Below are positions 1 to 6,265 of a DNA stretch of 7,436 nucleotides, piece by piece. Each line of letters begins with the position of its first letter. Position 1 is the first letter of the stretch. A program made the position numbers and the translations under genes. The DNA comes from Xanthobacteraceae bacterium (GTDB lineage Bacteria > Pseudomonadota > Alphaproteobacteria > Rhizobiales > Xanthobacteraceae): the NCBI GenBank assembly GCA_030037185.1, contig JASHRR010001055.1, positions 1 through 7,436 on the forward strand. Direction: 5' to 3'. Below the pieces are notes generated by a model. It was not told where the DNA came from, made no database searches, and saw nothing but the letters and a program-made list of their open reading frames with translations.

Positions 1-206
1 GCTTGCCATAGCAACTGCACCCCCGCACTCACCCGGGTCACCGAGCCGGAGAATCTGACGGTCGCGATGAAGCGGGGTTTGTGGCGCAGTTCGGCAATGG
101 CGTGCAGCGTGATGATGCCAAGGATGAAGACGTATCGCTCCTGATGTCCCGCGAAGAAAGGGTGGCAACCGCGCGGGGGACGAGGCTCGCCCCGCCCGCA
201 GCTCAC
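1..206 (-). CDS. possible partial ORF downstream of the TPP enzyme gene, start uncertain
   Basis: A minus-strand frame is open from the left edge back to a GTG at 206-204. That GTG overlaps the TPP-enzyme stop (TGA, 205-203) in a GTGA arrangement, the same geometry as the GTG start at 3824. The visible 68 codons have mostly G or C at third positions. They include a short hydrophobic run (YVFILGIITLHAIAEL) at about residues 25-40, followed by a basic stretch. I do not recognise the protein. Against it: the first 20 residues are rich in Gly, Pro and Arg, no ATG occurs in this frame, and a terminator-like hairpin lies inside it. A different gene could begin at an ATG at 8-6 in another frame. Only the sequence left of the window can decide. 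Confidence 0.18.
   Translation of the reverse strand, partial: MSCGRGEPRPPRGCHPFFAGHQERYVFILGIITLHAIAELRHKPRFIATVRFSGSVTRVSAGVQLLWQ
173..195 (-). terminator. hairpin just after the TPP enzyme gene
   Basis: GCGGGG (173-178) pairs with CCCCGC (190-195), and an inner CGA/TCG stem encloses a GGC loop with a two-base bulge. It starts 7 bases after the minus-strand stop at 203. Downstream on the minus strand there is only a broken pyrimidine run (CCCTTTCTTC) about 10 bases further on, so it is not a classic U-tract terminator. It could equally be a 3' stabilising hairpin, or chance in GC-rich DNA. Confidence 0.35.
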
Positions 207-2215
207 ACCCGCTTCTGCCGGATGGCGGCGACGCGCAACGGCGGCACCCACGGTTTCTCGGCCCAGCCGACCCCGCGGCGGACGACCTGTACATCAAGGA
301 GATACGGCTTGCCGTCGACCGTGTGCGTCCGCGCTCGCGCCAGCGCTTCGCGCAATTGGGCCGGGCTGTTGACCAGCTCGCCTGCCACCCCGAAGCCGCG
401 GGCGATATCGGCCATGTTCATGTCGGGATTGCCGAGATAGTCGTGGACGAACTGCCCGGTCTGCACCATGCGGCCGCTCGGCACATTGGCGATCACGCGG
501 CTGTGCGGCCCAGCATAGGCGTGGTTGTTATAGACCACCACAATGACCGGCAATTCGAGCCGCGCCATGTTCCACAGCGCGGTCGGGCCGAAGATGAAGG
601 AGCCGTCGCCGACGAGGCAGATCACCTGCTGATTCGGCCGCGCGAGCTTGACGCCCGCCGCCGTGCCGACTCCCGAGCCGAGATGAGAGCCGTAATAGTA
701 AAACAGCTCGCGCCCGCCCATCGGATTGAAGTCGAAGCCGTGCATGGCAACGGAGCCGGCCTCGTTGACGATGATGGCATCAGGATCAGCAAAGTTCGCG
801 ATTTCATAGGTGACGCGGTCGGCAATCAGCGGGCTATTGTCCCATTCCGGATTGTTCGCGACCAGCGCCCGCAGGCTCCGCGCTTGCTCGGTGAACTTCT
901 TCACCTCGGCGGCGCGCTCGGCAGCCTTAGCCTGGAGCGCCGGCGTGATCAGCTGCTCGACTGCCGCATAAAGATCGTCCAGCCCGAGCGCGACATCGGC
1001 GACCAGCGGGACTTCGGTTAGCATCACGTTGCCGATGCTGGCAAAATCGATGCGCATGTCGATGAACTTCGGCCCTCGCGGGACGATCGGCGCAGCGCCG
1101 TTGTGCTGGAACTTGTTGCCGACATTGATAACGACGTCCGCGTTCTTCGGGAATGCCAGCGAATTGAGATTGGTGGCAGGTGTATTTCCGACCCACAGCG
1201 GATGGGTCTCGGGGAAATTGGCGTAGAGTTGGCGCACCTGCGTCACCGGCATGCCGAGAAGTTCGGCGAGCTTCACGGCCTTGGCCGCCGCCCCGGCCTT
1301 GTAGATTTCGTCGCCGACGATCATCAGCGGCATGCGGGCCTCGACCAGGAGCTTTGCGGCGCGCGCGACCTCGTCCGGGTTCGGGCGCACCCGCATGCGC
1401 GGGTCGAACTGGTCCTGCGAGATGATCTCGGAGCGCACCCGGTCGTCGTTGTAGTCGGAATGCCAGGAGATGTAGGCAGGCCCAAACGGTGGCGTCCACG
1501 CCGCCTTGAAGGCGCGGCGCACGGTCTCTGGGATCATGTCCGGGCGGCGTGCCAGCCACGTGTATTTGGTGATCGGCTGGGCGAGTTGCTCCTGGTTCGC
1601 GACCTCCTCGAAGCCGTCGCGGCCGGCGCGGCGCGATTGGTCGGTACGATATGAATAGACGACCAGCGGGGTCTGCTCCTTCCAGGCATTGAAGATCTGC
1701 CCCATGGCATTCATCATGCCGACCGCGCCGGCCTGCATCACCACCGCGGGTTCGCCCGATGCCTTGATGTAGCCCGCTGCCATGGCGGCGCCGGGTCCTT
1801 CATGGGGCGTGAGCACATATTTAAGCTGCGGCCGCTCGACCAGCGCTTCGTAGAACTGGGCGTCTTCACTCGCCGAATTGCCGAACACGAACTTTACCCC
1901 GCAGGCGATGAGCTGCTCGGCAAATGCAGCGCCGCCGGTGCCCTGGAACGGCTTGACGCCCGCAACGGCGGCGGAGGCGGCACCCGGGGTCGGACTTGCC
2001 GCACCGTGTGGGAGATAGGGCACCGGTGCCGTGGCGGCCCCCTGCGGCACGTAGGGTCCGGCGCCGGCGCCCGCGCCTTGGGCTCGGCTCACCGACGCGA
2101 CGGCGCCGAGCACCGACTGGGCGGCTGTCGCCGTCAGGCCTGCCTTGGTCAGGCTATTGAGGAATCGCCGGCGTGAAATCGAATGCAAAAGATATTGGGC
2201 GACAAGCTCTCGCAT
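203..2215 (-). CDS. Tat-exported thiamine-diphosphate-dependent enzyme (acetolactate synthase / benzoylformate decarboxylase-like)
   Basis: 670 aa. It starts at ATG 2215 with GGAGAG five bases upstream. Residues 14-20 (SRRRFLN) form a near-perfect twin-arginine motif, followed by a hydrophobic run and a possible cleavage site after Ala45. An Ala/Gly/Pro linker (about 47-88) contains PYVPQGAA and PYLPHGAA. The mature body has the three-domain TPP plan: Pyr domain (about 92-255) with the cofactor-activating Glu139 in PHEGPGAAMAAGY, middle domain (about 283-417), and PP domain (about 475-645) with the Mg/TPP motif GDG (536-538) ending in NN (563-564). Known: the family cleaves or joins 2-oxo acids and similar substrates by C-C chemistry. 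The signal and linker explain why it is longer than the usual 550-600 aa. Inferred: it folds with TPP in the cytoplasm, is exported, and works beside the cytochrome encoded 22 bases upstream. The substrate is unknown. His70 of benzoylformate decarboxylase has no obvious counterpart, so that exact activity is doubtful. Confidence 0.93.
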   Translation of the reverse strand: MRELVAQYLLHSISRRRFLNSLTKAGLTATAAQSVLGAVASVSRAQGAGAGAGPYVPQGAATAPVPYLPHGAASPTPGAASAAVAGVKPFQGTGGAAFAEQLIACGVKFVFGNSASEDAQFYEALVERPQLKYVLTPHEGPGAAMAAGYIKASGEPAVVMQAGAVGMMNAMGQIFNAWKEQTPLVVYSYRTDQSRRAGRDGFEEVANQEQLAQPITKYTWLARRPDMIPETVRRAFKAAWTPPFGPAYISWHSDYNDDRVRSEIISQDQFDPRMRVRPNPDEVARAAKLLVEARMPLMIVGDEIYKAGAAAKAVKLAELLGMPVTQVRQLYANFPETHPLWVGNTPATNLNSLAFPKNADVVINVGNKFQHNGAAPIVPRGPKFIDMRIDFASIGNVMLTEVPLVADVALGLDDLYAAVEQLITPALQAKAAERAAEVKKFTEQARSLRALVANNPEWDNSPLIADRVTYEIANFADPDAIIVNEAGSVAMHGFDFNPMGGRELFYYYGSHLGSGVGTAAGVKLARPNQQVICLVGDGSFIFGPTALWNMARLELPVIVVVYNNHAYAGPHSRVIANVPSGRMVQTGQFVHDYLGNPDMNMADIARGFGVAGELVNSPAQLREALARARTHTVDGKPYLLDVQVVRRGVGWAEKPWVPPLRVAAIRQKRV

Positions 2216-2237
2216 GCTTACTCTCCATTCGGAAAAA

Positions 2238-2561
2238 TCAGCGCTGCACGGCGGCAGGCTTGGCGGCGATGCCGTACTCCGCGCCGAGATAATCGGCCAT
2301 CAATTTGATTTCATCTGGCGTCCACAGCCCGCCGCGGCCGACCATGCGGTAGATCGTTGCCTCCCAGGCACGACGGTCCTGGCGCTGGTCGCGGAACATC
2401 GCGTCGGTGTGGCATTGGAAACACTTGCTCAGCACGATGACGCGGCCTGGCTGCTGCGGTGAGGCCTCTTTGACCTCTTGTTTCGCCTCTTGCGCGCGTA
2501 CCGGCGCGGCCAATGTCAATCCGGCCCATATCAAGCCGGCAGCGAGCAGGAGGAATTTCAT
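2238..2561 (-). CDS. small periplasmic monohaem cytochrome c
   Basis: 107 aa from ATG 2561, chosen because GGAGA lies 7 bases upstream and a Sec signal peptide begins right there. An in-frame ATG at 2600 would bury the signal. The hydrophobic core is residues 3-19, with likely cleavage after Val-Arg-Ala23. The mature chain has one haem site, C47-F-Q-C50-H51. It then reads RQDRRAWEATIYRMVGRGG, where Met73 is the likely distal ligand, and ends in a TPDEIKLMADYLGAEYG helix. This is the layout of small cytochrome c partners of periplasmic dehydrogenases such as the SorB type. It is the first gene of a leftward pair: 22 bases separate it from the TPP-enzyme gene. Inferred role: electron acceptor or shuttle for that enzyme, passing electrons to the respiratory chain. 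The haem site is seen directly; the partnership is inferred from operon structure. Confidence 0.88.
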   Translation of the reverse strand: MKFLLLAAGLIWAGLTLAAPVRAQEAKQEVKEASPQQPGRVIVLSKCFQCHTDAMFRDQRQDRRAWEATIYRMVGRGGLWTPDEIKLMADYLGAEYGIAAKPAAVQR

Positions 2562-2710
2562 GCGGTGTTCTCCACGGCGGCCGCCGGTGCCGGCAACCAC
2601 CTGCCAACCGTCGCGACCGCAAGGCTGTCGCTACAATAAAGGATCGTCCGAGTTTCGGCCAGGGCGGGTGAGCACAACGGGGGTCGGCGCGAAACCCGGC
2701 CCAATGGCAG

Positions 2711-2761
2711 GCTTAAGCGCAACCTGCCCGGTCGAAAGGAGGCGGATTATACTTAAGCTTA
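2711..2761. promoter_or_regulatory. paired CTTAAG palindromes, possible operator
   Basis: GCTTAAGC at 2711-2718 is a perfect palindrome. A second CTTAAG at 2752-2757 is centred exactly 40 bases away and overlaps a further palindrome TAAGCTTA (2754-2761). The second site sits inside the -10/-35 spacer of the leftward candidate promoter, and the first lies just downstream of its predicted start. That is where a repressor pair would bind. No regulator gene is visible in the window. Confidence 0.3.
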
Positions 2762-2772
2762 TTACACGTCAA
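2746..2772 (-). promoter_or_regulatory. candidate sigma-70-type promoter for the cytochrome/TPP-enzyme operon
   Basis: Read on the minus strand: TTGACG (plus 2767-2772), a 15-base spacer, then a perfect TATAAT (plus 2746-2751). The -35 matches five of six consensus bases, but the spacer is two bases shorter than ideal. Using TTTGAC gives 16. It points toward the cytochrome start at 2561 and implies a leader of roughly 180 bases. The AT-rich patch stands out in GC-rich surroundings. Confidence 0.5.
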
Positions 2773-2996
2773 AGGCCGGGCCCGGCGGCTAATCCGGCCT
2801 ACCCCGGCCAGCTGCACGCAGGACGCAGGACGGATCGGACTCGCCCGCATGCGTCGAAGGATTGCCTGGCGTCGCTGGTGGTGCAGGTTCCATTGCTTTG
2901 GCTGCAGGATTGGAGTAGACACGGCAGCCGCTGGCGACATGCGACATCCTTCGCGTGTCTCTATTTTTCTCCGCTTGGACAAGAGGATCGCGAGAG

Positions 2997-3827
2997 ATGG
3001 CCGCAGCCACAGAGAATGGCACAGCCGCCCCGCCGGGGGCCCTGCAAAAGGAGCCCTCAACAGAGCCCCTGCAAAAAGAGCCCGTGCAAAAAGAGCCCCT
3101 GCAAAAAGAGCCCGTGCAGAAAGCGCAGGCGAAACTGGAAATTCTTCACGTCTATCAGCATTCGAATTTCTTCTATTGGTGGGTCGTTTGGGCCTATGGA
3201 TTTTTCTGCGCGCTGCTGACTTATTTCAACGGCCGCACCACGAAGCTGTTTGGTGATAAGGAACTCTACGTTCACTCAAGCGCATGGGTCGGAATATCGT
3301 TTGTCGCTCTGCTATTGATCGTCACCTTTTTCACAAACTACAGGGTCAAGGGCGCGAACTCTTTCATCATGGTCCTGGGGATCGCAGTGGCGGCATTTGT
3401 GATGCATTATCTGGGCGCATGGGAAATCATTTTTAATTCATTCCCGGCGTTGCTGATCTTCATGAATCTCGCATTCTATGTCGCCCTCTCGACGGGCCTC
3501 TTGGTGCTGTGGCTCTTGGCCACCTTCGTCCTCGATCGCCTGACGTATTGGGAGTTCACTCCAGGACAGGTCACCCTGCGTCATCGCCTGGCGGAAAGCT
3601 CGGAGAGCTTTGATGCCCACGGCTTGCACCTCGACCGCATATCGGATGACATTCTCATCAATAAGATCCTGGGGCTTCGGTTTCTCGGCTATGGTACCGC
3701 GGACCTCAGGTTTACGACTTCCGGCGCAGTCAGAAATACCTTCACGATCGAAAACGTCTGGCGCGCGAACTTGCGCGATGAACAGATTCGCGAGCTGATC
3801 GTCGTCAGACCAAATGTGGCGGCGTGA
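2997..3827 (+). CDS. four-helix membrane protein with N-terminal QKEP repeat and C-terminal PH-like domain
   Basis: 276 aa from ATG 2997, preferred because AAGAGGA sits nine bases upstream. A GTG at 2955 would add 14 residues without a clear ribosome site. Residues 1-45 are soluble and contain repeated LQKEP/VQKEP units. Four hydrophobic segments follow at about 58-78, 95-113, 121-145 and 149-179. From about 183 to the end comes a beta-rich soluble domain (WEFTPGQVTLRHR, then GYGTADLRFTTSG, ending DEQIRELI) whose pattern resembles bacterial PH domains of the YdbS/YdbT type. That assignment is inference. With an even helix number, both ends should lie on the same side, probably the cytoplasm. 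I do not know its function. The next gene's GTG start overlaps this stop, so the two are probably translationally coupled. Base composition is clearly lower in GC than the flanking genes. Confidence 0.82.
   Translation: MAAATENGTAAPPGALQKEPSTEPLQKEPVQKEPLQKEPVQKAQAKLEILHVYQHSNFFYWWVVWAYGFFCALLTYFNGRTTKLFGDKELYVHSSAWVGISFVALLLIVTFFTNYRVKGANSFIMVLGIAVAAFVMHYLGAWEIIFNSFPALLIFMNLAFYVALSTGLLVLWLLATFVLDRLTYWEFTPGQVTLRHRLAESSESFDAHGLHLDRISDDILINKILGLRFLGYGTADLRFTTSGAVRNTFTIENVWRANLRDEQIRELIVVRPNVAA
3042..3128 (+). repeat. 15-base in-frame tandem repeat encoding (L/V)QKEP
   Basis: Units of the form (C/G)TGCAAAAAGAGCCC occur at 3042-3056 (one base different), then after a 12-base partial unit at 3069-3083, 3084-3098 and 3099-3113, with a degenerate last copy at 3114-3128. 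The first base alternates C, G, C, G, giving a 30-base higher-order period. Because the unit is 15 bases, copy-number change keeps the frame. The encoded stretch is charged, proline-containing and probably unstructured. Confidence 0.93.
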
Positions 3828-4597
3828 GTTCTGCGCCACCGACATCGCAGGGCGGACTCGCCGGACAGGTTGCGCTCGTCACTGGCGGTGTGCGGCGGAT
3901 CGGCCGCGCCATTGCGCTGACGCTCGCGAGCGAAGGCGCCGCCATTGCGGTGAACGCGAAGTCCTCGCGCGAGGAGGCGGCTGATACGGTACGCGAAATC
4001 GAGGCGCGGGGCGGCGCCGCGCGCGTCATCATCGGGGATGTGAGCGACGAAGGCGGGGTCGAGCGCATGGTCAAGGAGATCGCTGCAACCCTCGGCCCGG
4101 TCGATATCCTCGTCAATAACGCCGCCGTTCGGCGCGACGATGCATTTACCGCCATGAGCTTTGTGGACTGGCGTCTTGTCCTGGCCGTGGTACTTGACGG
4201 GGCGTTCCTGACGAGCCGCGCCGTTATTCCGGGCATGCTTGCCAAGGGGAAGGGCACGATTGTCAACATAGGCGGCCTCACGGCCCATACAGGCGCTTTT
4301 GGACGGGCCCACGTTTCGGCCGCGAAAGCTGGCCTCGTCGGCCTCACCAAGGCCCTCGCGGTCGAGTTCGGCGCGAGCGGCATCACCGTGAATTGCGTTG
4401 CACCGGGGCGCATTGCCGGCCCGCGTTCCGCAAATTCCGGCAAGGGCGGCGTCATTCCGGGCGGTGGCCACCCGTTGGTCGGACGCGACGGCGAGCCGCA
4501 GGACATCGCGGCGGCCGTGAAGCTGTTATGCTCGCCGGCGGGACGCTACATCACCGGGCAGACCATTCACGTGAACGGCGGGATATATCTGCCATAG
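3824..4597 (+). CDS. SDR-fold (short-chain dehydrogenase/reductase) protein with degenerate catalytic residues
   Basis: 257 aa from GTG 3824, the only reasonable start: it overlaps the upstream TGA by four bases (GTGA) and the Rossmann fold begins at residue 12. Cofactor motifs are intact: TGGVRRIG (20-27), Asp72, NNAA (98-101) and the PG turn (194-195). Arg24, Arg25, Lys46 and Arg49 hint at NADP(H). The C-terminal RYITGQTIHVNGG is typical of FabG-like SDRs. However, the catalytic positions are altered. The usual Ser is Gly151 (NIGG), the usual Tyr of YxxxK is Val164 (VSAAK, with His163 before it), and the usual Asn is probably Val123. Only Lys168 remains. Known: classical SDRs need Ser-Tyr-Lys for hydride and proton transfer. 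Inferred: this is a non-classical enzyme, perhaps using His163, or a cofactor-binding partner or sensor for the coupled membrane protein. Automatic labels such as 3-oxoacyl-ACP reductase would be misleading. Confidence 0.92.
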   Translation: MSSAPPTSQGGLAGQVALVTGGVRRIGRAIALTLASEGAAIAVNAKSSREEAADTVREIEARGGAARVIIGDVSDEGGVERMVKEIAATLGPVDILVNNAAVRRDDAFTAMSFVDWRLVLAVVLDGAFLTSRAVIPGMLAKGKGTIVNIGGLTAHTGAFGRAHVSAAKAGLVGLTKALAVEFGASGITVNCVAPGRIAGPRSANSGKGGVIPGGGHPLVGRDGEPQDIAAAVKLLCSPAGRYITGQTIHVNGGIYLP

Positions 4598-4652
4598 CTC
4601 GGCATGGGCCAAGCGTCCCAGACTTTGTCGTGGGCGGGTCACAGTTGAGGTG

Positions 4653-4673
4653 GGAGGCGCGGTTGAGGCCTCC
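4653..4673. terminator. weak hairpin between convergent genes
   Basis: GGAGGC (4653-4658) pairs with GCCTCC (4668-4673) around a 9-base loop, in the 126-base gap between the SDR stop and the MmgE/PrpD stop. The place is right for a shared terminator, but there is no T-run on either side. A second short pair, GCCTG/CAGGC (4728-4740), lies in the last codons of the MmgE/PrpD gene. No gene is apparent in 4598-4723. Confidence 0.22.
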
Positions 4674-4723
4674 GGCGCAGCAACAGGGGCCTGCTCGGCG
4701 CTGATCGGCTGTTCGGCTTCATC

Positions 4724-6241
4724 CTAGGCCTGCAACAGGCGCCGCAATCCCGCTACCGGACCAAACGTATCAAGCCCAGAGACCGCCGCGATCAGCTCCT
4801 TCGCCCGACCGTCTGCGAGCACCGGCGCCATCAGGTCGAGCGCCTTGGCGGCGACCTCGTCGGCATTCATCGGATTGCCCGGCGTGCCGCGCACCTCGTA
4901 GGTCCGATGGCTCAGCGTGCGGCCGTCCGTCGTCTCGATCGTCACGATCGCCTGCCGCGCCGGTACCGCGGTAACCAGCTCCTGGTTCGGTACCGCCTCG
5001 ACCAGCTTGCGCACCGCCAGCACCTTGGGGTCGCTCATGCGGGCAGCGTCGTGAATGCTCGCGAAGGTCGCGCCGCCATCGACGATCATCATGGCGACGA
5101 GGTGTTGCAGAGAGATATCGGAAATGGTGCGATTATCGACGATGTGCAGCCGGTCCGCCGGCATATCGACCACGATGCGCTTGACCTTGCCGGCCCGCAC
5201 CGCCGGGTCCTCGAGCAGCACCGTGACGGCGTCGAGCACCGATTGCAGCGGCGAGCCGACCGTCCATTTCTTGATCGAGGTATTCATGATTTCGTAGCGC
5301 TTGCCAAGCTCCGCCACCAGTTCCTCCGGTTGCGGCTTCTCGCCCCCGACCGCGGTAAACAGATTCTTGGTCCCGCTCAAAAAATCGTCGACCCCCGTAA
5401 AGCCCGAACCGACCATGGTTGCCGCCGTGACGCCATTGCGGGCGCCCATGCCGCCGAAATCGAAGGCTTTCTCCACATGCTCGCGGTCGCGCTCCCAATA
5501 CGGCACGCCCGAGGCCTGCTGGGCCGCGAACGAGAATGCGTGGCGCACTTGGGTCGGATCGAGCCGCAGCATTGCGGCCGCCGCCGCGGTCGCCCCGAAT
5601 GTGGTCGAGAGCGAGTGGGTGCTGTTGCGCTCGGTGTAGAGCTTGCCGAAGCCGAGCGAGAAGATGAGCCTCGCCCCGATGTCGTAGCCGAGCGCAACTG
5701 CGCGCAGCAGGTCATTGCCGCTGCGGCCGGCAAGCTCCGCACAGGCGAGCGCCGCCGGGACGATCCCGCAGCCCGGATGAAAGCGGCCGCGCAGGTGGGA
5801 GTCGTCGGTCTCGTCGCCGTGGGCCGCCATGCCGTTGGCAAGCGCCGCATTGACGGGCGAGGTCAGGATGCCGGTTCCGATCACGGTCGCCTGGGGCTTG
5901 CCGCCGAGGCCGTCCACATAGCGTGCCGCCATGGCGCCGGCCTTGAGCCGCGAGCCTGACACCATCGCCGCGATGGTGTCGAGCGTGTGCAGCTTGGTCT
6001 TGGCGACGACCTCGGCTGGCATCTCGCGGTCGAGGGCGTTGGCGACGTATTCGCAGAGCGTCGTCGTGATGGGCGAGATCGGCTCCTCCGCGGCGGGCTC
6101 GTCGGCTTCCGCAGCGGCCTTTACGCCCGGCGCAGCGGCCACCTGCGCATGGGATGACCCGCTCGCAAGGGCGTTCGACAAAATCGCCGCGCCGCTCGCA
6201 TTGATGAGCCAGCGCCTGGTGTGATCTGGACCATCGCTCAT
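4724..6241 (-). CDS. MmgE/PrpD-family protein with Tat-like export signal
   Basis: 505 aa from ATG 6241. GGAGG five bases upstream fixes this start, although the frame stays open to 6475. Residues 8-14 (TRRWLIN) fit the twin-arginine consensus. A hydrophobic run follows (15-28), with a possible cleavage site after Ser-His-Ala32 and an acidic Ala-rich linker to about 55. The body has MmgE/PrpD hallmarks: a helical N-terminal half with HGDETDD (141-147) and FHPGCGIVPAALA (154-166), then NTSIKKW (320-326) and a smaller C-terminal domain. Known members (2-methylcitrate dehydratase PrpD, cis-aconitate decarboxylase, iminodisuccinate epimerase) are cofactor-free enzymes acting on di- or tricarboxylic acids, usually in the cytoplasm. 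The 50-residue extension and export signal are the odd points. Inferred: a periplasmic dehydratase, decarboxylase or epimerase serving the same pathway as the exported TPP enzyme. The substrate is unknown. Confidence 0.93.
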   Translation of the reverse strand: MSDGPDHTRRWLINASGAAILSNALASGSSHAQVAAAPGVKAAAEADEPAAEEPISPITTTLCEYVANALDREMPAEVVAKTKLHTLDTIAAMVSGSRLKAGAMAARYVDGLGGKPQATVIGTGILTSPVNAALANGMAAHGDETDDSHLRGRFHPGCGIVPAALACAELAGRSGNDLLRAVALGYDIGARLIFSLGFGKLYTERNSTHSLSTTFGATAAAAAMLRLDPTQVRHAFSFAAQQASGVPYWERDREHVEKAFDFGGMGARNGVTAATMVGSGFTGVDDFLSGTKNLFTAVGGEKPQPEELVAELGKRYEIMNTSIKKWTVGSPLQSVLDAVTVLLEDPAVRAGKVKRIVVDMPADRLHIVDNRTISDISLQHLVAMMIVDGGATFASIHDAARMSDPKVLAVRKLVEAVPNQELVTAVPARQAIVTIETTDGRTLSHRTYEVRGTPGNPMNADEVAAKALDLMAPVLADGRAKELIAAVSGLDTFGPVAGLRRLLQA

Positions 6242-6265
6242 GGAATCCTCCGTGGAGTTTCGGGG

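Larger units (their letters stand above)
2562..2996. other. divergent intergenic region between the cytochrome and membrane-protein genes
   Basis: 435 bases between two start codons facing away from each other. I see no convincing gene here. It holds a candidate leftward promoter (2746-2772), CTTAAG palindromes (2711-2761), and a perfect 12-base palindrome GCCGGGCCCGGC (2775-2786). It also holds an inverted repeat AGGCCGG (2773-2779) / CCGGCCT (2794-2800) and a small tandem GCGACAT repeat near 2934-2947. The leader between the promoter and the cytochrome start is about 180 bases and contains a GCCGG/CCGGC pair (2583-2594). No clear rightward promoter was found; a TATACT at 2748-2753 is possible but lacks a good -35. 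Confidence 0.6.

Noticed and set aside
323..1021. Plus-strand open frame of 232 codons
   Set aside because: It lies antisense inside the TPP-enzyme gene, whose motifs are clear. Its protein is rich in His, Arg, Asp and Gly without recognisable domains, as expected for the mirror frame of a GC3-rich gene.
2775..2786. GCCGGGCCCGGC palindrome as a terminator
   Set aside because: It lies between divergent starts and has no T-run. In GC-rich DNA a 12-base palindrome of this composition can be chance.
3042..3128. CRISPR array
   Set aside because: The repeats are contiguous 15-base units with no spacers and lie in frame inside a coding sequence.
2407..3219. Plus-strand open frame of 270 codons across the cytochrome gene and the intergenic region
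   Set aside because: It starts antisense to the cytochrome and ends in a shifted reading of the QKEP repeat (PCKKS units). There is no domain, and it conflicts with two well-supported genes.
3805..4506. Minus-strand open frame of 233 codons
   Set aside because: Antisense to the SDR gene, whose cofactor motifs are unambiguous. The composition is that of a shadow frame.
4907..5959. Plus-strand open frame of 350 codons
   Set aside because: It is antisense to the MmgE/PrpD gene and has an Arg/His/Ala-rich shadow composition, with no motif and no ribosome site.
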